From an uncultured Mucilaginibacter sp. (lineage in GTDB: Bacteria > Bacteroidota > Bacteroidia > Sphingobacteriales > Sphingobacteriaceae), in contig CAIPFE010000022.1 in assembly GCA_903864275.1 (NCBI GenBank), positions 62,001-126,000 of the forward strand: 64,000 bases of DNA, read 5' to 3'. The notes under the pieces are model-generated. The model made no database searches. It saw only the letters and a program-made list of their open reading frames with translations, and had not been told where the DNA came from. Positions 42,228 to 50,612 of this stretch are shown here, in pieces (position 1 is the stretch's first letter; each line of letters opens with the position of its first letter). The position numbers and the translations under genes are program-made.

Positions 42228-45200
42228 CTACTTCCCCTCCAGCACCGCAAACTTATTCTCGTAATCCTTCAGCTGCGACTGTAACTGGTTGCCCAAAGCA
42301 TCCTGGTGTTTGTTTTTAACTGTATCAACCATGCCGCTTAATATTTGTACGCCAAACTGAACGGTGCGGGTGTCTACCGCTTCGTTATCATTTTTTTGCA
42401 GCAGGGCGTAATTATAGTCCAGCTGATCTGTGATAAAATTGTCGATGCTTTTTACATACTTGTTGCCCAGCTTTAAATCATCAAGCTTATACGCGGTTTG
42501 GGCCAGGAAGAATTTTTGGGCGGCGGTATCAATATCCGGGTTTATATCAGGCATTTGTTCATCAAATTTATGGATGGCTTTTAATGCCAGGTCGCGGTGG
42601 CCGTCCTTTATCAGGCCCTCGGCAAGCTCGTGGAAAGTAGTAACCATGTTAGGATAAAACTGGGTGGTTGATACATTATCCAGGGCTTTTGCATGCTTAT
42701 AGTTGCCGAACTTAAATTTGTTCACAACGTTATTATACATTACCAGGCTATTTGTTCTTGTAGCACCGTTGTCCGCAGCGCTATCAGTCTTAAACGGAAT
42801 TAAATGATAAACGAAGCCTTCTTTATATAAATATGGCTGTAAACCAATCATACTGCCGGATGGCATGGTCGCTGCAAAGCAAATCGGCCTTTTCCAGTCG
42901 TTATGGGCCAAAATATCCAGCATGGCGAGGTTGTCCTTCATCACATAGTTCGAAGGGTATTTCCACTCCATCGTTTTAGCAAGCATATCTTTCTGATCAG
43001 GTGTTATTACACCGTTTTTTATCACTTCATCCGGGTTAACAGTTAATTTAAAGTTTTTGGTAGGCAGATAATTCAGCGCCGAGCCATCCTGGTAAGTCGC
43101 TTTGGTACGACTGTCATCCGAAGTAATAAAATCAAACACCTCCTTTACCTCCACTGATCCGGGTATTTTGGCATCGTTAAAATAGATCACATCCCTTACC
43201 CCCTCTTTATATTTATCGTAGGGCAATGTAATAGGCAGCGGCGCCGATTGGTTCATTTTACCCTGCATCTGGTGGATATACCAGTCGCCGCTGAACAGGC
43301 TCAGGCAAACAATGCGTACATCCGGCCTGATGCCTTCCACTTCCTGGTCATACCATAACGAATAGGTATCATTGTCTCCATAGGTAAATAAAATAGCGTT
43401 TTTGGGGCAGGAGTTCAGGTAATCATAAGCCATATCATGCGGCGTTAATTTTGTGGAGCGGTCGTGGCCTTTCCATTCCTTGCCCGCCAGTAAAACCGGG
43501 ACAGCCAACAAGCAAACGCCAAAAGAGCTGAAAGCGGCAAGCCTCGCGCTCATTTTTCTCCCGGCTATCTCTGCCAGCGCTATTACCCCAAGCCCTATCC
43601 AGATGGCAAAAGCATAAAATGAGATCACGTAAGAATAGTCACGCTCCCGCGGCTGTACCGAATTTTGGTTAACGTACAACACAATGGCGATCCCTGTAAA
43701 AAAGAAAAGCAGGGCGATAACTATCGCGTCCTTTGTCCTTCGCCTGAAGTGATAAAAGGCCCCGATGAGGCCAAGCAACAGCGGCAGCGCGTATAAAGGT
43801 GTATAATTTATTCCGTTTACTACAGATTTTGGAATGTGTTTGCCACCATCGAAAATACCGCTTGTCCAGTTGCCGTTAACGCCGGCGGTACTTTGCTGCC
43901 CGTCCATATCGTTATAACGGCCCACAAAATTCCATAAAAAGTAACGGGCATACATCTGGTAGATCTGCCAGCTGAACAGCCATTTCAGGTTATCAGTGAA
44001 GGTTGGCGCCTGTCCGTCGCCCAGTTGAAGCCATTGTTTATAAAACTGGGCGTTCTGGGCATAATAAGGGTCCGATTCAGTGCTCCACATACGCGGAAAC
44101 AGGGTGTTATGATCGTACACATAGTCAATCTTCTTACCTGCTTTTTCGTAGGAGGTCTTGCCTTTGCGGTAAATATCACCGCCTTCTTTTTCATCGATGA
44201 TCTTGGCATCAAAATATGGGCCTGAAAGCAGCGGGGTCTGGCCATACTGGATCATATTAAGATAACCGTACAGGGTGAAAGCGTTGTCGGGATGAGAATT
44301 GTCGAGGTCGGTATTGGCTGTTGCCCTTATGGGGATGTAGACGAAGGAACTGTATCCAAAATAAATAAAAGTCAAACACAAAAATGCCAGGTTCATCAAA
44401 GGTTTTTTGTGGCGGATGCTGTACCAGATGCCACCTGCCAGCAGCCCGGCAAGCAGCAAGACAAATACAAGCGCGCCGCTGCCAAAACCCATACCTAATG
44501 AGTTCACAAAGAAGAAATCGAACCAGGCGGCAAAATAAACGGTATATCCCCTGATACCAAACTGCACCAAAGCAAGGATAGCGATACTCGTTAAAAAAGC
44601 AACAAGGCCATTTTTAACCGTGATCCTTTTACCCCTTCGGAAAAAATAAACCATCGCGATAGCAGGTATAGTCAACAGGTTAAGCAGGTGTATGCCGATG
44701 GAAAGGCCGATCATGTAAGCTATGAAGATGATCCAGCGGTCTGCGCCAGGCTCATCGGCCTGGGTTTCCCATTTCAAAATGGCCCAGAAAACTATGGATG
44801 TACACAGCGACGACATGGCAAATACGATGGTTTCAACAGCCGAAAACCAAAAAGTATCGGTAAAAGTAAAGGCTAGTGCGCCTATCAAACCTGCGCCCAT
44901 AGTTAACATAAAACGGGACTGTTCAGTCATGTCACTTTTGGTGGCCATTATTTTTTTAGCCAGTGCGGTAATAGTCCAAAACAGGAACATAATAGTTGCC
45001 GCACTTGCCAGGGCCGACATCATATTGGTAAAATAGGCTACTTTAGTATGATCACCCATCGACAACAGCGAAAATGCCTTGCCCAGCATGGCAAACATGG
45101 GGTACCCCGGCTGGTGCGAAACCTGTAAACGGTAAGCGCAGGAGATAAACTCGCCGCAATCCCAGAAGCTTACAGATTGCTCCAAAGTTAAAATATAAGT

Positions 45201-45260
45201 GGTGGCGGCGATGGCGAAACAGAGCCAGCCTAAGAGGTTATTGATTTTGTTGTGGTTCAT
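42228..45260 (-). CDS. DUF2723 membrane protein, TMEM260-like glycosyltransferase
   Basis: 1010 residues. The N-terminal half has about 12 membrane helices and begins with the DUF2723 signature: LEQSVSFWDCGEFISCAYRLQVSHQPGYPMFAMLGK (D and E in the first loop, as in GT-C glycosyltransferases). The C-terminal part is soluble and contains Arg/Asp-rich loops and helical repeats near the end (TAQKFFLAQTAYKLDDLKLGNKYVKSI). The human relative TMEM260 is a protein O-mannosyltransferase; in Bacteroidota the role is taken to be glycosylation of exported proteins (inference). Transcribed alone. Confidence 0.9.
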   Translation of the reverse strand: MNHNKINNLLGWLCFAIAATTYILTLEQSVSFWDCGEFISCAYRLQVSHQPGYPMFAMLGKAFSLLSMGDHTKVAYFTNMMSALASAATIMFLFWTITALAKKIMATKSDMTEQSRFMLTMGAGLIGALAFTFTDTFWFSAVETIVFAMSSLCTSIVFWAILKWETQADEPGADRWIIFIAYMIGLSIGIHLLNLLTIPAIAMVYFFRRGKRITVKNGLVAFLTSIAILALVQFGIRGYTVYFAAWFDFFFVNSLGMGFGSGALVFVLLLAGLLAGGIWYSIRHKKPLMNLAFLCLTFIYFGYSSFVYIPIRATANTDLDNSHPDNAFTLYGYLNMIQYGQTPLLSGPYFDAKIIDEKEGGDIYRKGKTSYEKAGKKIDYVYDHNTLFPRMWSTESDPYYAQNAQFYKQWLQLGDGQAPTFTDNLKWLFSWQIYQMYARYFLWNFVGRYNDMDGQQSTAGVNGNWTSGIFDGGKHIPKSVVNGINYTPLYALPLLLGLIGAFYHFRRRTKDAIVIALLFFFTGIAIVLYVNQNSVQPRERDYSYVISFYAFAIWIGLGVIALAEIAGRKMSARLAAFSSFGVCLLAVPVLLAGKEWKGHDRSTKLTPHDMAYDYLNSCPKNAILFTYGDNDTYSLWYDQEVEGIRPDVRIVCLSLFSGDWYIHQMQGKMNQSAPLPITLPYDKYKEGVRDVIYFNDAKIPGSVEVKEVFDFITSDDSRTKATYQDGSALNYLPTKNFKLTVNPDEVIKNGVITPDQKDMLAKTMEWKYPSNYVMKDNLAMLDILAHNDWKRPICFAATMPSGSMIGLQPYLYKEGFVYHLIPFKTDSAADNGATRTNSLVMYNNVVNKFKFGNYKHAKALDNVSTTQFYPNMVTTFHELAEGLIKDGHRDLALKAIHKFDEQMPDINPDIDTAAQKFFLAQTAYKLDDLKLGNKYVKSIDNFITDQLDYNYALLQKNDNEAVDTRTVQFGVQILSGMVDTVKNKHQDALGNQLQSQLKDYENKFAVLEGK

Positions 45261-45269
45261 GGATTGAGG

Positions 45270-45395
45270 GTTGAAAAGGTTGCAAAAGTTGTAAGGGCTG
45301 GAAAAGTTGTAGTAGTTATAAAGATTATAATAACCTGTTTTAACATTTACAACCCTTACAACGTCTTTAACTTCTTACAACTAACTCAAACCAAT
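45270..45395. repeat. Word-repeat hairpin, GGTTGTAAG type
   Basis: AGGTTGCAAAAGTTGTAAGG and GTTGTAGTAG words (45277-45325) are followed by the complements TTACAACCCTTACAACGTC and CTTCTTACAAC (45349-45380). Both strands of the word occur, so a hairpin of about 35 nt arms is possible. It lies upstream of the DUF2723 start. The same word appears at 25850-25916. Confidence 0.65.
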
Positions 45396-45539
45396 TTCGC
45401 ACTAATAGTTTAAACCTCAACGGGTTTTAACAACTCTTAACAAACTTTAACAAAAAAATCGGGGATTTTAACAATTCGGGCGGGCGCCTTACTGGAATGT
45501 TCTATGACTGCAATACTCTTATCTCTATAGCCATCTCTT

Positions 45540-45610
45540 TTTTCTGATCTCTAATCACTAAGCTCTGATCACGAATCTAAGCACTCATCTCTGATCGCTC
45601 ATCTCTGTCC
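45540..45610. repeat. Word repeat, CTCTGATC type
   Basis: Degenerate words TCTGATCTCTAATCAC, TCTGATCACGAATC and CTCATCTCTGATCG fill the stretch downstream of the 63-residue gene and run into its coding end. It shares CTCTAATCACTA with the complement of 34655-34732 and TCTGATCTCTAA with the lysA insert. Confidence 0.62.
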
Positions 45611-45768
45611 CCAAATTCTTCAATTTTCTTTTCCAGGGTTTTGATAGAATTTTCAAGGATCATGATGTATGAGCCTGTTTGCTCATCAACATTGGTTTTA
45701 GTCATCAAATAATAATAAATTTCAGTGAGCCTGTCCTTCGACCTTAGAAATTGATTTATATCAGCCAT
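45577..45768 (-). CDS. Small coiled-coil protein, tail encoded by word repeat
   Basis: 63 residues: MADINQFLRSKDRLTEIYYYLMTKTNVDEQTGSYIMILENSIKTLEKKIEEF has natural helical character, with a short coiled coil at the end. The last 11 residues (GDRDERSEMSA) are encoded by the repeat at 45540-45610 (words CTCATCTCTGATCG). The stop is thus supplied by the repeat. Function unknown. Confidence 0.65.
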   Translation of the reverse strand: MADINQFLRSKDRLTEIYYYLMTKTNVDEQTGSYIMILENSIKTLEKKIEEFGDRDERSEMSA

Positions 45769-45922
45769 ATCATTTTATTATTAATTAATAATTAACTCTT
45801 ATACGTTGCCATATCTAAAAGTGTTCGGATTGCTTTTCAACATTATTGTTACGTCCCAGGTCTCCGTCCCCATCCTTTTCAGTTCTCAAAACCGGGATTA
45901 AGGGGAATTTTCATTTTCACAC

Positions 45923-45941
45923 ATTTGTTACTCTTGTTATT
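45923..45941 (+). promoter_or_regulatory. Promoter-like motif shared with 33131-33149
   Basis: ATTTGTTACTCTTGTTATT matches the site before the ECF sigma gene in 18 of 19 positions. It lies 41 bp before the preferred start of the Tat-protein gene (45983). Confidence 0.4.
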
Positions 45942-45982
45942 TCGGGAAAATGATACTTTTACCAATGCCAATTTATAAACAC

Positions 45983-46369
45983 ATGCAAAGGAGGGTTTTC
46001 ATACAGCTATCGGCCTATACAGCAGCAGCCCTGGCTTTGCCGTTTACAAATGGCTGCACCACAAAATCCATAGATGCTGAAGCACAACCGCTCTTTTTTT
46101 CACATTTGGTTGATGCTAAAACAATTGCAGAAGCTGGCAGGGCTTACCGGCGGGCCAACCAAAAAGAAGATGACGAAAACAAACTCAGGGCGCTGCTTTT
46201 AGGAACCAGTGGTTTGCCGGCTTCAAGCGATGATAAAACAATCCGGACTATGCTGGATTCCAAAGTTAATATCGATTTCAAAACCGGCAAGGTAACTATG
46301 GTTAACGGTTGGGTGCTTTCGTTAACCGAGGCGCGGCAATGCGCGCTTTTCTCCATATTACAATCTTAA
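45983..46369 (+). CDS. Tat-signal small subunit of a GMC dehydrogenase
   Basis: 128 residues from the ATG at 45983 (MQRRVFIQLSAYTAAALALP), which gives a Tat-like twin-arginine signal and NGC, a possible lipid site. A start at 45950 adds 11 residues. The mature part (FSHLVDAKTIAEAGRAYRRANQKEDDENKLRALLLG; VNGWVLSLTEARQCALFSI) fits the small, chaperone-like subunits of gluconate, sorbitol and fructose-type dehydrogenases. The GMC flavoprotein gene starts 12 bp downstream and lacks a signal, so this subunit should carry it through the Tat pathway. Confidence 0.82.
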   Translation: MQRRVFIQLSAYTAAALALPFTNGCTTKSIDAEAQPLFFSHLVDAKTIAEAGRAYRRANQKEDDENKLRALLLGTSGLPASSDDKTIRTMLDSKVNIDFKTGKVTMVNGWVLSLTEARQCALFSILQS

Positions 46370-46380
46370 ACCCCGCTTAT

Positions 46381-47928
46381 ATGCATATCGACGCCCGAAA
46401 CCTTGAAAACAATACCCTTATAGAAGGCGATATTTGTATTATTGGGGCCGGCGCGGCGGGTATAAGCATGGCGCTGGAATGGATAAATTCAGGGTATAAA
46501 ATAATCCTGCTGGAAGGTGGCGGATTTGAATACGAAGAAAAAATGCAGGAACTATACCGGGGCAAAACAACCGGCCAGCGTTACTATCCCTTGGAGGCGG
46601 CCAGGCTGCATTACTTTGGCGGGACGACCGGTCATTGGGCAGGCTTTTGTTCGCCGCTTGACCCGATAGATTTTAAAAAACGCGATTGGGTGCCGCATAG
46701 CGGCTGGCCCGTTCAGCGCCAGGACATGGACCCTTATTATGCCAGGGCGCAAAAAAATGTGGAACTTGGCCCTTACGAATACGATGCAAAATATTATGAG
46801 AACGGGGATAAATCATTGATCCCCCTGCCATTTGATAACGGCGTTGTTTATAACAAAATGTGGCAATTTAGCCCGCCGACACGTTTCGGCACAAAATACA
46901 GGGATGCTATTGTAAATGCTGCGAATATTCATTTGTACACCTATGCCAACGTTACCAATATTACAGCAAACGAAAATGTTTCGGCAATAAAGGGGGTTAC
47001 CGTTAAAAACTTTGCCGGTAAACAGCATACCGTGAAAGCAAAGTATTTTGTTTCTGCCTGCTGTTCCATACAAAACGCCAGGCTGCTGCTGGCCTCAAAT
47101 CAACAGGCCCCAAAAGGATTGGGCAATGATAACGACCTGGTTGGCCGGTATTTTATGGAGCACCTGGAGATAAAATCAGCCGAAATATGGTTCCCGGAAC
47201 CTGACCTGTTAAAATTGTATATGATCGACTTCGGCAAAACAAAATACCGCGCCGAGCTGGGCATCACCGAACAAAAACAGGAAGAGTTCAAGATACTGAA
47301 CGGAACAGCATCATTCACACCCCTGGAGATCGGAAGAAAAGAGCCTGCATTTATTGATATATGGACCGTCGACAAAAAAGAGCGGGAAAAGAATTTGGCA
47401 AAATATGGTAAAGACGAGAGGCCGGGAACACATAAAAACGGTTATAGCAATTACCAGCTTTTTACAAGGATAGAGCAGGCCCCAAACCCCAACAGCCGGG
47501 TAACTCTTGATACCGAGAAAGATGAATTAGGCGTACCACGTGCTGTGCTTCATTGGGAACTTACTCCGCTGGAAAAACGGAGCATCCGTAAAATATATGA
47601 GCTGATAGGGCAGCAGTCGGGAATTTCGGGTAAGGGCCGTGTAAAACTGCTGAACTATTTGCAGGATGAAAATGACAATTCGTGGCCCGACTTTACCGGC
47701 GGCGGCTGGCACCACATGGGTACGACCAGGATGAGCGCTGATCCCAAACAAGGCGTGGTTGACGCCAATTGCAAAGTTCACGGAATTGATAATTTATTTA
47801 TGGCCGGGTCATCCTGCAACGTCACTGCCGGCGCGCCAAATCCAACACTAACAGTAATAGCGCTTACGTTGCGGCTATCAGACCATCTCAAAAAAAGGAG
47901 TGGTGGTGCAGTCGTCGCCCAGTCTTAA
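46381..47928 (+). CDS. GMC-family FAD oxidoreductase (large subunit)
   Basis: 515 residues from the ATG at 46381 (MHIDARNLENNT). A start at 46309 overlaps the small-subunit gene. FAD motif DICIIGAGAAGISMALEW (G22, G24, G27), LHYFGGTTGHWAGFCSPLDPIDF and the C-terminal active-site region GGWHHMGTTRMSADPKQGVVDANCKVHGIDNLFMAGSSCNVTAGAPNPTLTVIAL. Oxidises an alcohol or sugar in the periplasm. No signal of its own, so export with the Tat-signal partner is expected. No cytochrome subunit is encoded nearby, so the electron acceptor is unknown. Confidence 0.92.
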   Translation: MHIDARNLENNTLIEGDICIIGAGAAGISMALEWINSGYKIILLEGGGFEYEEKMQELYRGKTTGQRYYPLEAARLHYFGGTTGHWAGFCSPLDPIDFKKRDWVPHSGWPVQRQDMDPYYARAQKNVELGPYEYDAKYYENGDKSLIPLPFDNGVVYNKMWQFSPPTRFGTKYRDAIVNAANIHLYTYANVTNITANENVSAIKGVTVKNFAGKQHTVKAKYFVSACCSIQNARLLLASNQQAPKGLGNDNDLVGRYFMEHLEIKSAEIWFPEPDLLKLYMIDFGKTKYRAELGITEQKQEEFKILNGTASFTPLEIGRKEPAFIDIWTVDKKEREKNLAKYGKDERPGTHKNGYSNYQLFTRIEQAPNPNSRVTLDTEKDELGVPRAVLHWELTPLEKRSIRKIYELIGQQSGISGKGRVKLLNYLQDENDNSWPDFTGGGWHHMGTTRMSADPKQGVVDANCKVHGIDNLFMAGSSCNVTAGAPNPTLTVIALTLRLSDHLKKRSGGAVVAQS

Positions 47929-47944
47929 ATTTTGAATAAAGAAA

Positions 47945-47992
47945 GGAACGAAATTCAACTTTTGACTTCGGACTAAGGACTTTAGACTTAAC
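47945..47992. repeat. Word repeat, GACTTCGGACTAAGGAC type
   Basis: TTTTGACTTCGGACTAAGGA and GGACTTTAGACTT words lie between the convergent GMC and NTF2-like genes. Related AGTCCGAGGTCGGAAGTC words occur at 30832-30885 in the opposite sense. Confidence 0.5.
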
Positions 47993-48861
47993 TATTCATT
48001 CTCAATTGCCGAAAATATTTCCAGCAAAATGTCCCATTTGTGGTCCGCGTCGATCTCCCAGATGCGTACGTAATTATAATTGCTTACTACCTCGCCTTTT
48101 TTAATGCGGGCCTTCCCGTAAGTATAAGCGAGATCGTTACTGGTGGCGCGGCCCGCGTTCGTTGTTTCGGCAGTGATCGATATGGCTTCGTTATCAATAA
48201 ATTTCATGATTTTATCCTGCCCGGTAATCGGTTCAAATCCCGGGAAATAATACCTGCCCTCGGGACTCAGAAACTCCTTATAACTGGCCAGTGTTGACAT
48301 CGTCAGGGAGTGGTTAAACGAATTATCAGTTGCAAGTATTACCTTTTTTCCGGCGAACGGGTCCTTGCTCGGGGTAACACGCGTTGTAGAATCCGGGTTC
48401 TTAAAATCAGTCAGTGGCTGCTGTTCCGGCTCAGGGTGCTGGATGCCGAGGTTAATCAGCAGCTTCATTTTATTGTCGCCATCGGCGCGCCAGATTGAAA
48501 CATAATCGCCATAAACCTTATCAGTATCATCACTGCCGTTTTGATAAAGGTATGATCCTGCTGTAAAGCCGAGATCGGCATTCCTGGATATCCGGGCAAA
48601 GTTGGGGGTCGAGTTTAAAGTGCCCGCCTGCTTATCAATATTATTATAAAATTCAGTTATTTTAACAACATCAGGTTTAAAAATAATGCCTTCAGGATCG
48701 GCTACCGCTAAAAAGCCACCTTTTATGCCCTTGCGCTCAACTAATTTATTAAAGTTTTTTTCGGCGTCAACTACTGTATTTACATCAGCAGGCGCGTTTT
48801 GCGCCAGGGCCAGTTTGCTTAAACCAATTAATATGATCGCGGCTAATATTATTCTTTTCAT
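47992..48861 (-). CDS. Exported protein with two NTF2-like (DUF4440) domains
   Basis: 289 residues with signal MKRIILAAIILIGLSKLALAQN. Two similar NTF2-like units are visible: VDAEKNFNKLVERKGIKGGFLAVADPEGIIFKPD with LGFTAGSYLYQNG and YVSIWRADGDNKMKLLINLG, and a second with EGRYYFPGFEPITG, LAYTYGKARIKKGEVVSNYNYVRIWEIDADHKWDILLEIF. The IWR/IWE-D-D-K-W pattern is typical of DUF4440. Such domains bind small ligands or act as weak hydrolases. Here the function is unknown. Confidence 0.85.
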   Translation of the reverse strand: MKRIILAAIILIGLSKLALAQNAPADVNTVVDAEKNFNKLVERKGIKGGFLAVADPEGIIFKPDVVKITEFYNNIDKQAGTLNSTPNFARISRNADLGFTAGSYLYQNGSDDTDKVYGDYVSIWRADGDNKMKLLINLGIQHPEPEQQPLTDFKNPDSTTRVTPSKDPFAGKKVILATDNSFNHSLTMSTLASYKEFLSPEGRYYFPGFEPITGQDKIMKFIDNEAISITAETTNAGRATSNDLAYTYGKARIKKGEVVSNYNYVRIWEIDADHKWDILLEIFSAIENE

Positions 48862-48926
48862 TATTTTTTTAAGATGGGCGCTAAATTAATAATATTTTTT
48901 AGTGTTGATTAAGATTATTTTGGTCA

Positions 48927-49003
48927 ATAGTGAGTGGTGAATGGTGAGTAATTATAATGACTGCTTGCTACTGACTACTCACCACTCACAACTGACTACT
49001 CGC
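48927..49003. repeat. Word-repeat hairpin, AGTGAGTGGTGAATGG type
   Basis: AATAGTGAGTGGTGAATGGT (from 48927) is followed by the complements ACTACTCACCACTCACAAC and GACTACTCGCC (from 48974). It separates the NTF2-like gene from cysS and shares its word with 36437-36532 and 40700-40745. Confidence 0.63.
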
Positions 49004-49031
49004 CATAAGCACCTAAACGCAGTTTTACAAA

Positions 49032-50495
49032 TTAAATTTTACTCCAGTTAGTGCCTTCTTTACCATCGTTTAGTTGAATGCCGATTTTTTGTAAACCATT
49101 CCTGATTTTATCAGACGTTGCATAATCATGATTAGTTTTGGCCTCGTTCCTTAACGTAACAATCAGGTCTAATATTTTGGGCAGGTCATCATTTGCCGCC
49201 TGTTCATTTTTTAAGCCTAAAATATCCAGAATAAAGGTATTCATCAAGCCTTTCAAAAGTTCAAGGTTTGCAGCATCGATCTTCAATTTCCCATCGTAAA
49301 CTGAATTTACTATCCTCGAAGCCTCAAAAAGTTCGGCAATTAGCACCGGGCTATTAAAATCATCGTTCATCGCCTCATAACAACGCTCAAGCAAGGGGCC
49401 TACTTCTATGTCGGTTGTACCGGATACTTTTAAATTATCAATTAAGCCAAAGGAGTTCATTAAACGTTTAAATCCTTTTTCCGAAGCTTCCATCGCTTCG
49501 TTGCCAAAATCAAGCGTGCTCCGGTAATTGGCCTGCAGCATAAAAAACCGCACGGTCATGGGGCTATAGCCTTTCTTTAATATGGAATGATCGCCTGAGA
49601 AAAGCTCATGCGGCAAAAAACTATTGCCTAATGATTTCGACATCTTCTGGCCATTTACCGTAAGCATATTTGTGTGTATCCAGTATCTGGCCGGGTTTTC
49701 ACCACAGCAGGCTATATTTTGGGCTATTTCATTGGTATGATGCGTTGGCACAAGGTCAATGCCGCCGCCATGAATATCGAATTGGTGCCCCAGGAATTTA
49801 TTGCTCATTGCAGAGCATTCCAGGTGCCACCCTGGAAAGCCAACGCCCCAGGGTGATGGCCATTTCATTAAATGCTCAGGCTTTGCTTTTATCCACAGCG
49901 CAAAATCGAGTTTTCCGTGCTTTTCCTGCTGGCCGCCGAGTGCACGGGTATTATTCAGCATGTCTTCCAAATTCCTGCCGCTTAATATGCCGTAGTCCTG
50001 CGTTTTGCTATATTTTTCAACATCAAAATAAACCGAACCGTCAACTTCATAAGCATAACCTTTTTCCAGTATGATCTTTACCAACCCAATCTGCTCGATA
50101 ATATTCCCGGTGGCTGTAGGTTCTATACTCGGGGGGAGTATATTAAAAAGCTGCATTACCTCGTGAAAACCCACGGTGTACTTTTGTACGATCTCCATAG
50201 GCTCCAGTTGGGCCAGCTTGGCTTTTTTTGATATTTTATCTTCACCCTCGTCCCCGGCATCCCCTTCTAAATGCCCGGCATCGGTAATATTGCGTACATA
50301 ACGCACTTTATAGCCCAGGTGGGTAAGGTACCTGAAGATAAGGTCGAACGAAACATAAGTGCGGCAATTCCCCAGGTGCGCATCGCTGTAAACCGTTGGG
50401 CCGCAAACATACATACCTACCAGCGGGGGGTGAAGCGGTATAAATTTCTCTTTTTTGTGTGTTAAAGTGTTATAAACAAACAAATTTTGGTTCAT
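49032..50495 (-). CDS. cysS: Cysteinyl-tRNA synthetase
   Basis: 487 residues from the ATG at 50495 (MNQNLFVYNTLTHKKEKF). A start at 50507 adds four residues. Class I synthetase: HLGN in place of HIGH (CGPTVYSDAHLGNCRTYVSFDLIFRYL), KMSKSLGNSF, and Zn ligands Cys and His in CGPTVY and WHLECSAMS with HGGGIDLVPTHHTNE. It charges tRNA-Cys with cysteine and is essential. The length is normal. Downstream of the IPNS-like gene, with a word repeat in between. Confidence 0.96.
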   Translation of the reverse strand: MNQNLFVYNTLTHKKEKFIPLHPPLVGMYVCGPTVYSDAHLGNCRTYVSFDLIFRYLTHLGYKVRYVRNITDAGHLEGDAGDEGEDKISKKAKLAQLEPMEIVQKYTVGFHEVMQLFNILPPSIEPTATGNIIEQIGLVKIILEKGYAYEVDGSVYFDVEKYSKTQDYGILSGRNLEDMLNNTRALGGQQEKHGKLDFALWIKAKPEHLMKWPSPWGVGFPGWHLECSAMSNKFLGHQFDIHGGGIDLVPTHHTNEIAQNIACCGENPARYWIHTNMLTVNGQKMSKSLGNSFLPHELFSGDHSILKKGYSPMTVRFFMLQANYRSTLDFGNEAMEASEKGFKRLMNSFGLIDNLKVSGTTDIEVGPLLERCYEAMNDDFNSPVLIAELFEASRIVNSVYDGKLKIDAANLELLKGLMNTFILDILGLKNEQAANDDLPKILDLIVTLRNEAKTNHDYATSDKIRNGLQKIGIQLNDGKEGTNWSKI

Positions 50496-50517
50496 GTGCG
50501 CAAACATAAATATTTAA

Positions 50518-50612
50518 GCGGAAAGCAGAAAGCAAAAAGCAGAAAGGTAAAAGCAGAAAGTAAAGTGGAAGGCCTTTTCCTGCTTTACGCTTTTTGCTTT
50601 CAGCTTTCGGCT
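50518..50612. repeat. Word-repeat hairpin, GAAAGCAGAAAGC type
   Basis: GCGGAAAGCAGAAAGCAAAA-AGC (50518-50540) is complementary to GCTTTTTGCTTTCAGCTTTC-GGC (50590-50612) with two mismatches in 23. Further AGAAAGGTAAAAGCAGAAAG words lie in between. It sits between the 2OG oxygenase gene and cysS on the leftward strand. Confidence 0.72.

Noticed and set aside
48229..48245. GGTTCAAATCCCGGGAAA resembling a tRNA T-arm
   Set aside because: It lies inside the NTF2-like coding region, and no acceptor or anticodon arms are found around it.
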